From Methylomicrobium agile (GTDB taxonomy: Bacteria; Pseudomonadota; Gammaproteobacteria; Methylococcales; Methylomonadaceae), in assembly GCF_000733855.1 (NCBI RefSeq), contig NZ_JPOJ01000001.1:4140128-4204127 (forward strand): a DNA stretch of 64,000 bases. Direction: 5' to 3'. Of this stretch, positions 24,116-32,119 are shown in pieces (the first letter of the stretch is position 1; each line of letters opens with the position of its first letter). A program made the position numbers and the translations under genes. A model generated the notes under the pieces. That model was not told where the DNA came from. It did no database searches and saw only the letters and a list, made by a program, of their open reading frames with translations.

Positions 24116-24772
24116 ATGGTAGACATGAACTTCACTGAGTCAGAAGAAGAACGCCCCAACGCCGACACACTACCCGGCAAATTCAATGGGCATGAGGTCA
24201 GATTTTGCTACATCCGCACCGAACCCTGGTTTGTAGCCAAGGATGTTTGCCGGGCGCTCGGCTACAAAAACCACATCGTAACGCTGCGTAAGCTCGGCAA
24301 TGACGAAGCCAATGTCACACGCACCTTCGGCATTAAAACGCTCGTCAGCGGCAAGCAGCGCGCCAGGCTGATCAATATCGATGGCATCGATAAACTTTCC
24401 GCCATGTCATACGGCCCGGGCGCCAGCAAATTCCCGCTTTTCATTGGCCTCAATCTCTGGGAAAGCATGGTTACGGGCGTGCGTGAGCGTATCGAAGATG
24501 TCGGCGGCAATGGAATTTCTTTGTACCAGTTCATGAGGAAAAAGCCGTATCCTGGCGCCGTGGAATCCGAAGTGACAACCGCACTCGAACAACTCATTTA
24601 CGATGCGATCATCGAAAGAACGGCATCCGGTCTTTACCGGGTTTATCGGGAGCCTGAACCCGTAGATACCATGGCGCTGCTCAACTGCGGCCCCCAAGCC
24701 TCGGCCCCGGCTATCCCGGCAGCCGCCGGCGCGGATGATGATGGCGGCGAACTGGATCTGAGTTTGGAATGA
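24116..24772 (+). CDS. BRO-N domain antirepressor
   Basis: This 218-residue protein has an N-terminal BRO-type DNA-binding domain at about 25-115, seen from WFVAKDVCRALGYKNHI and the following TLRKLGNDEA. A C-terminal winged-helix-like part follows (about 120-180), then an acidic Asp/Glu/Gly tail. BRO-N proteins commonly act as antirepressors or early regulators in prophages. The gene has a GGAGAG site, overlaps no neighbour and is followed 13 bases on by a mini-gene. It would bring the phage into lytic growth or modulate the repressor; the exact target is not shown. Confidence 0.8.
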   Translation: MVDMNFTESEEERPNADTLPGKFNGHEVRFCYIRTEPWFVAKDVCRALGYKNHIVTLRKLGNDEANVTRTFGIKTLVSGKQRARLINIDGIDKLSAMSYGPGASKFPLFIGLNLWESMVTGVRERIEDVGGNGISLYQFMRKKPYPGAVESEVTTALEQLIYDAIIERTASGLYRVYREPEPVDTMALLNCGPQASAPAIPAAAGADDDGGELDLSLE

Positions 24773-24785
24773 GGCCGGCGGCTTT

Positions 24786-24908
24786 ATGTGGATCGTCAAC
24801 AAAATCGCCTGCAGAATTTTCGGGCACCGATGGAAATTCAAAAGGATAAGCCTGGAAGGCACCAAGGTCTTTATTTGTGAGCGGTGCGGTAAGTTCTGGG
24901 AGGTTTAA
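24786..24908 (+). CDS. DUF1660-like mini-protein with Cys/His cluster
   Basis: A 40-codon frame starts at ATG 24786. The residues CRIFGHRWKF and CERCGKFW give the C-x4-H-x-W ... C-x2-C layout of the short prophage proteins called DUF1660, which probably bind zinc. It is 13 bases after the BRO-N gene and ends right before a strong terminator. Role unknown. Confidence 0.6.
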   Translation: MWIVNKIACRIFGHRWKFKRISLEGTKVFICERCGKFWEV

Positions 24909-24945
24909 AAGGGTGTCGATTAAACCGACACCCTTGTCTTTTTAT
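24909..24945 (+). terminator. Strong terminator after the BRO-N/DUF1660 genes
   Basis: Arms AAGGGTGTCG and CGACACCCTT form a 10-bp stem with a short loop, followed by TTGTCTTTTTATTTT. The leading A-run lets it also serve the leftward lipoprotein gene, so it is probably bidirectional. Confidence 0.82.
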
Positions 24946-25340
24946 TTTATATCTTGTTGCTTTTTAAGCATTAAAACAACAAAATCAGACATAGCATTGG
25001 CTAGCTGCTTATGTGGATTAATTCCGCAATAAACATCCACATAAGCTATAGCTGCTTTTAATGATCCATTTAGCCCTAATCCATTTGTTATGTCTGGTGA
25101 AAGTGTATTATTTATCGCTGAAAAAGATTCATTGATTGCAGTAATATATCCAGCAATCCACCCGCTATAAATAACCTGCCCTCCATTGCGATAGTCTTCT
25201 GATACTTGAGCGCATTTCTCAGCGCCAGCGCCATAGACCATATAACGGCCTTCTGCTGAAAAATCTAACTCATTCCGCTTTGGTTGCTCTGCGCATCCGG
25301 CTAAAACCATAGCGCACAATATAAAACTCAAATTTTTCAT
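24942..25340 (-). CDS. Small lipoprotein moron (Rap1a/HdeA-like plan)
   Basis: This 132-residue protein has a lipobox (MVLAGC, Cys16), so it should be acylated and held in the envelope. The mature part has two cysteines and an alpha-helical plan with GWIAGYITAINESFSAIN and AIAYVDVYCGINPHKQLANA, resembling small stress or immunity proteins of the Rap1a type. It is AT-rich compared with phage genes and leftward within a rightward region, a typical moron. A lysogenic-conversion function such as superinfection exclusion is inference. Confidence 0.68.
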   Translation of the reverse strand: MKNLSFILCAMVLAGCAEQPKRNELDFSAEGRYMVYGAGAEKCAQVSEDYRNGGQVIYSGWIAGYITAINESFSAINNTLSPDITNGLGLNGSLKAAIAYVDVYCGINPHKQLANAMSDFVVLMLKKQQDIK

Positions 25341-25410
25341 TATCAGTTATTCAGTTTTATTTAAAATACGCATTAGGACAAACTGAGAGAATAAATATAC
25401 CTAATTTGCA

Positions 25411-26082
25411 TCAATCACACCCAATATAATTATTGGATTTACATATTTTAGTTTCTTCGTGCAGCTCTATTATTTTTTTCATTGGTATCTTTTTTTCAAT
25501 TTCATCGCGCAACTCTATCCCTGCATTGCTACCATTTGAAGCCGATAAATTCAACCATAGATAAGATTTTGTATAATCCTTGTCCAACCCAAGACCTAAA
25601 TAATACATAAATCCCATGCAGTATTGCGCAAAAGCATGTCCTTGTTTTGCACTTAATCTGTACCATTTTACAGACTCTTTATAGTCTTTATTTACACCAA
25701 CTCCTTTATAATAAAGAATTCCTAACTCTTGCTGAGCTTCTGAGTTTCCTTGCTCTGCGCTCAACCTATACCAATAAGCTGCCTTACTATAATCTCTTTC
25801 AACATTTTCTTCTGAGCTATACATATCGCCTAAAAAAAGCTGAGCTACTTGATCTCCGTTGCTGGCAATATCTGTTAGGCATTTTATGTCTCTATTCTTT
25901 ACAAAAACTAAAGCCCTTACAATATTATCTTGGATTTTAATAGGACCTTCTTGCTTAACAACTATTGAGCAAGTATGCTTCTCTTTTTGTAATACTTTAT
26001 GATTTGTGATTTCTATATTATTTTTTGTTTCAGTAGTGCAACCTGAAATTATTAATATACATAAAACAAGTAGATTTAGCAT
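25411..26082 (-). CDS. Sel1-repeat lipoprotein moron
   Basis: Start ATG 26082 is preferred, with GAGG six bases before it, because it puts the lipobox (IISGC) at a normal distance in a signal peptide. The 223-residue product has three to four Sel1-type tetratricopeptide-like repeats at about 80-185, seen in the recurring YWYRLSAEQG and KWYRLSAKQG segments. Such repeats bind proteins in the periplasm. It is AT-rich and next to another lipoprotein gene, both oriented against the phage genes, and operator-like site 7 is nearby. Envelope change in the lysogen is the likely effect. Confidence 0.78.
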   Translation of the reverse strand: MLNLLVLCILIISGCTTETKNNIEITNHKVLQKEKHTCSIVVKQEGPIKIQDNIVRALVFVKNRDIKCLTDIASNGDQVAQLFLGDMYSSEENVERDYSKAAYWYRLSAEQGNSEAQQELGILYYKGVGVNKDYKESVKWYRLSAKQGHAFAQYCMGFMYYLGLGLDKDYTKSYLWLNLSASNGSNAGIELRDEIEKKIPMKKIIELHEETKICKSNNYIGCD

Positions 26083-26148
26083 TGTCGCCTCGAATTTTAT
26101 TACAAAAAAGCTTAGCATACACGTCAGAAAAAAACAGCTTTACTTTTT

Positions 26149-26165
26149 AGTGAAATTTATTCACA
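26149..26165. promoter_or_regulatory. 17-bp operator-like site 7, antirepressor promoter
   Basis: AGTGAAATTTATTCACA, 20 bases upstream of the -35 of the antirepressor leader promoter. Confidence 0.55.
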
Positions 26166-26185
26166 ATTGTTCGTAAAAGTTTTTC

Positions 26186-26214
26186 TTGACAACATCCACA
26201 CGAAGAAATTATTC
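26186..26214 (+). promoter_or_regulatory. Strong sigma70-type promoter for the antirepressor leader
   Basis: Consensus TTGACA, a 17-base spacer and TTATTC (or TATTCT at 18). It would start the leader RNA described next. Confidence 0.62.
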
Positions 26215-26219
26215 TTTAT

Positions 26220-26306
26220 TCACTGCCCCACATTGGGCAGGCGGGTTTGGTAGCCCGTTGAGCACAGACGCAAGAGCTATGCGTCGCAAGTCGTGTGGCT
26301 TTTTTT
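26220..26306 (+). ncRNA. C4-like antisense/leader RNA upstream of the ORF6N antirepressor
   Basis: Two stem-loops lie in this stretch. The first, GGGC/GCCC at 26235-26256, exposes GGCGGGTTTGGTAG. The second (GACGCA/TGCGTC inside an outer stem AGCACA/TGTGGCT with one bulge) ends in seven T, an intrinsic terminator at 26261-26306. The first loop is complementary, with one bulge, to CTACCAACC at 26373-26381 in the downstream leader. That layout matches the C4 RNA that controls phage antirepressor genes in P1/P7/P22-type phages. Assignment rests on structure and context; a covariance search would decide. Confidence 0.55.
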
Positions 26307-26454
26307 ATGCCTTTCGCTTTATGGCGGGCGGCGTAATGGGGAGCCGCAAGGCTCGCCGGCCCTGTGCCCGGTCTACCAACCTGTTACGTCGTCCGCCGCC
26401 CAGAGTTTGGTAGCTCCGGTCGGTGACTTAAGAACCACTGCACAGGAGGCCGTC
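26293..26454 (+). promoter_or_regulatory. Antirepressor leader with short Ash/Icd-like frames and switch elements
   Basis: Between the terminator and the antirepressor start, the leader can pair within itself. GGGCGGCG (26326-26333) pairs with CGCCGCCC (26394-26401), and CTACCAACC can pair with GTTTGGTAG at 26404-26412. Short frames here read like the Ash/Icd-type mini-proteins usually found before antirepressors (TAPHWAG in one frame, QSLVAPVGDLRTTAQEAV in the antirepressor frame). Such frames may be real leader peptides or by-products of the conserved RNA. Confidence 0.45.
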
Positions 26455-27501
26455 ATGGCTGTTCAAAACACGCCTATCACCATAGGCAACACCCAGTTAT
26501 TCCCGCTGTTTTATCGTACCCAGCCCGTCATTACGCTGGCGATGATGGACAAAGTGCACGGTCGCCCGGAAGGGACAGCTCGTAAACGTTTTAATGACCA
26601 CAAAGAAAAACTGGTTGTTGGTGAAGATTTTTATAATCTGAATCAACCGTCCGAAATTCGGACGCTTGGCTTAGCCCGGCAAGATGGCAGCACCCCGGCC
26701 AACATTACCCTGCTCACCGAAACCGGCTACCTCCTCCTGGTCAAATCCTTCACCGATGAACTGGCCTGGCAAATCCAGCGCCAACTGGTCAAAGCCTATT
26801 TCGCCATCAAACAGCAGCCCGTTACCTTCAACGACCCGCCGCTTTCCCAAGGTCCGATGGATCGCGTAAAGCAGGGCCTATTGAACGAATACCGGAAAAT
26901 GTCCAAGAGCCTGGCCCAAGCCTACCTGATCGAATGCGGCGTCACGCCGGCCTACGTCCAGCAGCAACTGACCGCGCTTGGCGATGCCATTCCGCCGGCC
27001 GCGCTGATCTATCAGGACGATAAACCGGCCGAACAAAGAGACACCTGGGATATTGCCTGCGATGAGATTCGCGCGGCCATTAAAAAAGCCGGTAAACGCG
27101 GATTAACCATGCGCGAGATGAAACGCCAGGCTCCGTTTTCGAAATACACGCCATTACAGCTTGGAAAAGTGCTTTCGTATCTGGAATACGATGATGGGAC
27201 CATTGCGCTGGCCAACGTCAACAGGAATCGCACCGCCTATGTCGCCATCGAGAAGGAAGCAAAACCGGCAAAGAGCGATTTTGAAATTGCCTGCGACGAA
27301 ATCCGCGAAGCCATCATGAGCGCGGGTAAAAAAGGCGTGACCGAACAAGAAATGAATTGCCAACCCTTTTCGAGATACACCAAAGACACCTTGGGTAAAA
27401 TCCTTGACTTTCTGGTGAACGAAGAAAAATCCATCAGAATCGGCCGCAATACCAATGGCACGCGCGTCGGTTACGTGGCAACCACCAAGGAGGCAATGTA
27501 A
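26455..27501 (+). CDS. ORF6N-domain antirepressor with two winged-helix repeats
   Basis: The start is ATG 26455, with AGGAGG seven bases upstream. The 348-residue product has an N-terminal ORF6N-type domain (about 1-115, with LAMMDKVHGRPEGTARKRF and ETGYLLLVKSF). A linker helix follows, then two tandem winged-helix modules at about 200-265 and 277-344. Both repeats share the pattern EIR-AI-AGK-G-T-EM, PFS-YT, LGK-L-L. The same module is at the C-terminus of the phage primase (29433-31784). ORF6N proteins act as antirepressors; the leader suggests tight RNA control. Confidence 0.82.
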   Translation: MAVQNTPITIGNTQLFPLFYRTQPVITLAMMDKVHGRPEGTARKRFNDHKEKLVVGEDFYNLNQPSEIRTLGLARQDGSTPANITLLTETGYLLLVKSFTDELAWQIQRQLVKAYFAIKQQPVTFNDPPLSQGPMDRVKQGLLNEYRKMSKSLAQAYLIECGVTPAYVQQQLTALGDAIPPAALIYQDDKPAEQRDTWDIACDEIRAAIKKAGKRGLTMREMKRQAPFSKYTPLQLGKVLSYLEYDDGTIALANVNRNRTAYVAIEKEAKPAKSDFEIACDEIREAIMSAGKKGVTEQEMNCQPFSRYTKDTLGKILDFLVNEEKSIRIGRNTNGTRVGYVATTKEAM

Positions 27502-27552
27502 AGCCGGGTAAAATCCTAACGCTTACATTGATAACATATGGAAGCTACAATA

Positions 27553-27840
27553 ATGAAAAACAAAATCATCAAGCTGAATCCCGATATGCGCCACCACTTC
27601 ATCAATAATGAAGAGGCCGCCACCGCCTTGAACGTCGCCGACTCAGTACACGAGTTGGCCGACCAGGCTAAATCTCTGATCACCTTGATTCAGGATCAAT
27701 TTGACGAAGACCGGGAAGGCCGAATGCAAGGAAAAATTCTCTACCATGCGTTGAGCGCCGTTTCCGGGATGATCGAAGATATGCGGGCGATCTGTCACGC
27801 TTATCATCAGGCCACCCGGGATACTGATAAACAAGAGTAG
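27553..27840 (+). CDS. Hypothetical small phage protein, all-helical
   Basis: A start at 27553 has GGAAG upstream; an ATG five codons earlier is possible. The 95-residue product is helical, with EEAATALNVADSVHELADQA and FDEDREGRMQGKILYHALSA, and hydrophilic. It resembles in size and plan small DUF3077-like prophage proteins that affect regulation, but the match is not certain. It is about 50 bases after the antirepressor stop and ahead of a terminator, so it belongs to the same transcript. Confidence 0.6.
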   Translation: MKNKIIKLNPDMRHHFINNEEAATALNVADSVHELADQAKSLITLIQDQFDEDREGRMQGKILYHALSAVSGMIEDMRAICHAYHQATRDTDKQE

Positions 27841-27848
27841 GTCATTCG

Positions 27849-27876
27849 CGCGCGCTCAGGGATGGGCGCGCGTTTT
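27849..27876 (+). terminator. Terminator between convergent early transcripts
   Basis: CGCGCGC and GCGCGCG pair over a 10-base loop and are followed by TTTT. It sits between the rightward small gene and the leftward helicase gene. Confidence 0.65.
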
Positions 27877-27881
27877 CGCAA

Positions 27882-29216
27882 TCAGCTCAGTACCACGGCA
27901 TACCGCGCCCGCGTGATCGCCACATAGAACAGTTTCAGGCACTCCAGCCAATTCCGGTTACGCATGATATCTTCCATATCGACGAAAATATTGTTGAACG
28001 TCGAGCCCTGGGACCGGTGTACCGTGATCGCGTAGCACATGGCCATTTGCGCCGGCAGCTTTTTCAGCGTCCAGAAATCCTGCCAAGCGGTTTTCCGCTT
28101 TTCCTTGTCCGGCTCCTTCTTGGCCAGATCGGCCAGACGCTTAAGCTCCTGTTCGAACAACACTTCGTCCGACTTGTCCAGGTACCAAACCTTATGGCGG
28201 TTTCCTTCGTCCGTCTCGACTTCGATTTGCCACATCTTATCCCCGTAGATGATATTGTCGGCCCGGAGCATGCCGACGACCTTGACTTCCTGATCGGTCG
28301 CAATCAGCACGGTACCGCCTTCCTGCGCCAGTGGCTTGCGGAACGCGACAATCTCACCCTCGGCGAACGGCGTATCGAAACAATTCGGATACAACAGGCG
28401 GTGAATCGCATTGTTGTACTCGTCGACCTTCTTGTTGGTCCAAGCCAATATCCGGAACGCATCGTTTGACTGTTTGAAGGCATCAGACTGGAACGCGCTC
28501 GGAAACCAACGCCACCAATCCCGGCTTGGTAGTTTGGTGATTCCGCTCGGCCCGTTAAGCTGCAGGTACTTGCTTGTGGCCGGCATCAGCGTGTTGCCTT
28601 GCTCGGCCTCGGCGATACAAGCGCGGATTTCCATCGAAAGCCCAATGATCGGATTCGACTCGGCCTGCCGAACGATCTGCGTCAGCCTGGTCTTGCCCTC
28701 GATGCCGAACACGCGCGAATCGGTTTCCCCGACCGGCGGGAGCTGGGCCGGGTCGCCGACGAATAGCACCCGCACCCGGTAGACGGTCGATTCGGTCGCA
28801 ATAAAATCGTACAGGTTCGAGTTCACCATCGAGGCCTCGTCGACAATGATCACGCTGAACTTGTGAATATGCCCCTCGCCTTCTTTTTCCAGTTCCTCGT
28901 CCTCTTCCTTCTGGGTAATCCGGAGCCCCAACATAGAATGGATCGTCATGCACGACACATCGATCGCTTGTTCGCGCGCCATCGTGGCCAGCACCTTGGC
29001 CGCCTTGTTGGTCGGCGCCGTGCAGGCCACCGCGACGCCTTCGTCCAGCAGGTGACGAATCAGGAATTGAATCGTGGTCGATTTACCGGTACCGGCGTAT
29101 CCTTCCAGGCAGAACATATTGCCGGCCCCATCGCCAAGCCAGTCGGCCTCTCCCCTGCAGAATTCCACCATGGCATTCAGCGCCGCGGTTTGTTGGTCGT
29201 TTAGCTGGATTCCCAT
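27882..29216 (-). CDS. Dda/RecD-like SF1 DNA helicase
   Basis: This 444-residue helicase unwinds DNA at the phage fork. Motif I is GYAGTGKST at 39-47, motif Ia APTNKAAKVL near 68-77, and motif II VDEAS at 125-129. Motif III is FVGDPAQLPPVGE, and the C-terminal half has motif V/VI segments AITVHRSQGSTF and LKLFYVAITRARY. The plan matches T4 Dda and AAA_30/UvrD-C-type helicases in phages. It is the last gene of the leftward early operon, following the primase and a small gene, so it works in phage DNA replication. Confidence 0.9.
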   Translation of the reverse strand: MGIQLNDQQTAALNAMVEFCRGEADWLGDGAGNMFCLEGYAGTGKSTTIQFLIRHLLDEGVAVACTAPTNKAAKVLATMAREQAIDVSCMTIHSMLGLRITQKEEDEELEKEGEGHIHKFSVIIVDEASMVNSNLYDFIATESTVYRVRVLFVGDPAQLPPVGETDSRVFGIEGKTRLTQIVRQAESNPIIGLSMEIRACIAEAEQGNTLMPATSKYLQLNGPSGITKLPSRDWWRWFPSAFQSDAFKQSNDAFRILAWTNKKVDEYNNAIHRLLYPNCFDTPFAEGEIVAFRKPLAQEGGTVLIATDQEVKVVGMLRADNIIYGDKMWQIEVETDEGNRHKVWYLDKSDEVLFEQELKRLADLAKKEPDKEKRKTAWQDFWTLKKLPAQMAMCYAITVHRSQGSTFNNIFVDMEDIMRNRNWLECLKLFYVAITRARYAVVLS

Positions 29217-29233
29217 TTTTGTTGCCCTGTTTT

Positions 29234-29470
29234 TTATAAAATTAAGTCTTTAAAATCTATATGTTGTGTTTTTTTTTGCGGACGCCCATTCCTATCGAGA
29301 AACGGACCAATAACCTGAAAATACTGATCTTCAATGTCGCTTTGAATTTTCTGGACAAATAACTTTCTACCGGGGTATTTGTCTCTGGCATATTTATTGG
29401 TGAACAATCTGGCCAATCTCGATACCCATGACTTACCCCTCGATATTAAAATTTGGGTCCAGCGCCACAT
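29234..29470 (-). CDS. Small basic protein between primase and helicase genes
   Basis: The frame gives up to 78 residues and overlaps the primase stop by 38 bases. The part after the overlap is basic (NKYARDKYPGRKLFVQKIQS) and ends with a beta/helical tail. The exact start is unclear. The first ATG (29470) lies inside the primase tail, and a GAGGGG site just after it would fit a later start, but no in-frame ATG follows. It may bind DNA or the helicase. Unrecognised family. Confidence 0.45.
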   Translation of the reverse strand: MWRWTQILISRGKSWVSRLARLFTNKYARDKYPGRKLFVQKIQSDIEDQYFQVIGPFLDRNGRPQKKTQHIDFKDLIL

Positions 29471-31784
29471 GCGCCACCCTACCCTTACTCACTTCGCGCA
29501 CGTCAACCAAGCCGGCTTCCTGCAGGTCAGCCAGAATCGCCCCGAGCGAGCGCCCCGTATGCTTGGAAAACGGCGCCTTCCGCTTCATCTCGCGCATAGT
29601 CGCCCCGCGCGCGCCGCACTTCCGAAGAGCGGTCAGAATCTCTTTCTTTTCTCGGTCGTATTCGGAGTGAGTCATGTGCCGGCGGACGTTATCGACCACC
29701 TGTACCAGCATGTGGTAATCGATATAGGCGCATGCCCAAAGCGCGTGATCGTAGGTGATTTCGGTTGCTTCTGGATTCATGGCCAAGGCCACAATCAGAC
29801 TGATCCTCATCGCGAATTCCTTCGCCCGTCCGCACAGGCTCTCGATACCTTCGCTTTCCATATCGTTCATCACATCGATCTGGCGCCGCTCGAACTGCCT
29901 GAGTAAATCGATTGCCCCGTGGCTAAAATAAACGGGTATCGCGTCCGGATCGGACTGCGAATCCACGCCGAGAAACGGCATCAGGTTGCCGCCATGCTTT
30001 TCGTAGCGCTCGATCACGCGCTTAGTCCAGCTGATGATCGATTCCGGTACCGGCATAAAATCCGGGTCGCTCGATACCTGCCGCTCGGCATCCGATGAAT
30101 GGACGATAAACCGCCCCAGGAAGCCGTCCTTGATCTGCTCCTTGGTGATGTTGTCGTAAAACGTACTCGGGGTCGTCATGCCGACAATGGTCAGTGAAGG
30201 CTTGACGATCTTCCGGTCTTCCATGGCAGCCTTGGCCGACGCGCTCACGTTCATCGTGCTGTAGTTGTTCGGCCGCAATATGCCGTGCAGCCGGCCGGCC
30301 GCTTCCATGATGATCTTGTTCGCCTCTTTGGCGTTAACATTGGTCACCGCCTTGCTCGATTCCAAATATTTGCCCATTTCGTCGATCACCGCGATATGCG
30401 TCGGCTTGGAAATGAGCGTCGAGAACACCGCCCCGGCCGACGTATACCCGCCGCCGACCGCCAACTGACCTAGTCCAGAGGCATCGAGCACTCGGTCCAC
30501 GACGGTCTTTATATGCTCCTTCCCGGTCGTCGATCGCGCAATATTCAAAAAATAGAGCGCCGTGTAGTTCTCTTTGTTGGTCCGGTACTTCCGGCCCAGG
30601 ATCACCGAACAAATGGCCAGCGCCGTCTGCACCGCGAATGCCGGCTGCGGCATCCGGGCCGTCATGTTGTAATAGCGAGCGATTTCGCCAAGGACGCCGG
30701 GCGGGGTCAGTAAGTGCGGCGGCATTGAGCCGGCGGCAATGACGGTTTGCGACTGGGTATAAGTCGGCGCCGGCGGCACATCGAGGCCAAGCGCGGATTG
30801 CACATACTTGAGCCCATAGCGCACATGCACATCATTGAAGTCGCTCGATTCGGCATCCTCGTTCGGAAATCCTGGCACCGTCCAGAGCGTACCGGGTCCG
30901 CCGGCATCGTGCGCCTTATGCGCGGCCAGCAGCCCGGTATTCATCGGCTCGCCTTTCGCGTTCTTGGTAAACCGGTCGTTATCTCCGCACACGATCAGCT
31001 TGGCGTTCGGATGCCGGCGCCGGGCGATGGCGGTCACGGCCGGCAGGTTGCCGGCATTGAACGCGACATAGACGGTTGCGCCGCTGGCCATGTGCAGGCT
31101 GATCCCGGTCGATAAGCCCTCGTCAGTCAGGACCAGGGATTCAGAGCCTTGGATCACGAAGAAGCAGCCCTTTGTCTCGCCGCCCAGCGTGAACAGCTTG
31201 TTGCCGTCGAAGTTGATCCGCTGCAGGTTCCGGATTTCGCCGTGCTCATTGATCATGGGCACGATCAAATCGATTAGGCCGTCCCATTTCAGCCCGGGAA
31301 CGCTGGCGACCTGCTTTTTTTGCAGATAGGGATGCGCTTCCGTTACGTCCGGATAGCCGTTGTATTCGGCTGCGCATTGTGCCGCGACTTCATCATGAAC
31401 CCGCCTCCTTTCCTCTTCTTGCCGAACCCTCGCCGCCTCCATCGCCGCGGCGTAATCCTGCCGCTGCTGGAAGGACATTTCGGCATGATTGAATGATGTC
31501 CAAGTGGTTCGCGCGTCCGGGTTCTTCCAATGCCCGAAGCAGCCGCTGATAAAGTCGGGATGTTCGTAGAGCACATACCAAGCGTTCTTGGTCCCGGATT
31601 TGTCATCCTTGTGCTTTACCCGGTGAATCTGGCCGTCCGGAATCGCGTATCCGGCAATCAACGCCCCGGTTGCTCTGAGCTCCTCGGTGAATTCGGCAAT
31701 GGCCGCGTAACGGTCGAAGGCCGTTTCTGGCGGATAGTGCGCCGCATTGAAGCCGCCTGGAAATGCAGCGGTTAGGTCTGCCAT
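29433..31784 (-). CDS. Primase/helicase-type replication protein (Toprim plus DUF3987)
   Basis: This 783-residue protein begins with an N-terminal region containing the KNAWYVLYEHPDFISGCFG element of DNA-independent primases. A Toprim-like part follows at about 215-300 (VLTDEGLSTGISLHMASGA, then LIVCGDNDRF). The central DUF3987 ATPase-like domain (about 380-690) has STTGKEHIKTVVDRVL and HIAVIDEMGKYLESSK as Walker-like segments. A winged-helix module at 709-783 is nearly the same as those in the ORF6N antirepressor. Its ATG overlaps the stop of the third-frame end of the methyltransferase (TGATG). It should prime and unwind phage DNA. Confidence 0.82.
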   Translation of the reverse strand: MADLTAAFPGGFNAAHYPPETAFDRYAAIAEFTEELRATGALIAGYAIPDGQIHRVKHKDDKSGTKNAWYVLYEHPDFISGCFGHWKNPDARTTWTSFNHAEMSFQQRQDYAAAMEAARVRQEEERRRVHDEVAAQCAAEYNGYPDVTEAHPYLQKKQVASVPGLKWDGLIDLIVPMINEHGEIRNLQRINFDGNKLFTLGGETKGCFFVIQGSESLVLTDEGLSTGISLHMASGATVYVAFNAGNLPAVTAIARRRHPNAKLIVCGDNDRFTKNAKGEPMNTGLLAAHKAHDAGGPGTLWTVPGFPNEDAESSDFNDVHVRYGLKYVQSALGLDVPPAPTYTQSQTVIAAGSMPPHLLTPPGVLGEIARYYNMTARMPQPAFAVQTALAICSVILGRKYRTNKENYTALYFLNIARSTTGKEHIKTVVDRVLDASGLGQLAVGGGYTSAGAVFSTLISKPTHIAVIDEMGKYLESSKAVTNVNAKEANKIIMEAAGRLHGILRPNNYSTMNVSASAKAAMEDRKIVKPSLTIVGMTTPSTFYDNITKEQIKDGFLGRFIVHSSDAERQVSSDPDFMPVPESIISWTKRVIERYEKHGGNLMPFLGVDSQSDPDAIPVYFSHGAIDLLRQFERRQIDVMNDMESEGIESLCGRAKEFAMRISLIVALAMNPEATEITYDHALWACAYIDYHMLVQVVDNVRRHMTHSEYDREKKEILTALRKCGARGATMREMKRKAPFSKHTGRSLGAILADLQEAGLVDVREVSKGRVAHVALDPNFNIEG

Positions 31785-32119
31785 CAGATAACATCCATGA
31801 ATGCACCAATGAATTCGGCGGCGACTTGCGGAACGATCGCATTGCCGTAACCTTTCAGCCGCATCACCCGCGCTTCGGCTGTTTCGTTGGCATCGATCGA
31901 TGCGCTTTGATCGCCGCTGCGCACCAAGCCTTTGGGTAGCCCATCAACCAGCGGGAATGTGCCGGGTTCAACTGGGCGCCATTTTTCATCTCGGCAGGCG
32001 ATCCAGTCAGCAGTTCGCCAGTCGATGTGTAACGCATCGGCATGGTGGGCATAAAATGAACCACTTGGTTGCATAGTTGCTCGCCCTTCTCCCCCCCCCA
32101 CGTAGTTGATACGGTTTCA
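31784..32119 (-). CDS. Alternative C-terminal frame of the cytosine methyltransferase (frameshift product)
   Basis: This frame is open between a TGA at about 32120 and the TGATG junction with the primase gene. It reads WRTADWIACRDEKWRPVEPG, then LVDGLPKG, then RLKGYGNAIVPQVAAEFI. The last segment is motif X of DNA cytosine methyltransferases, missing from the main frame. A G9 tract (32091-32099, minus strand) lies where the frames overlap, and a -1 shift or an added G would join them. Coupling with the primase start argues that this end is used. It may be a separate GTG-started protein or an error of homopolymer length. Confidence 0.55.
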
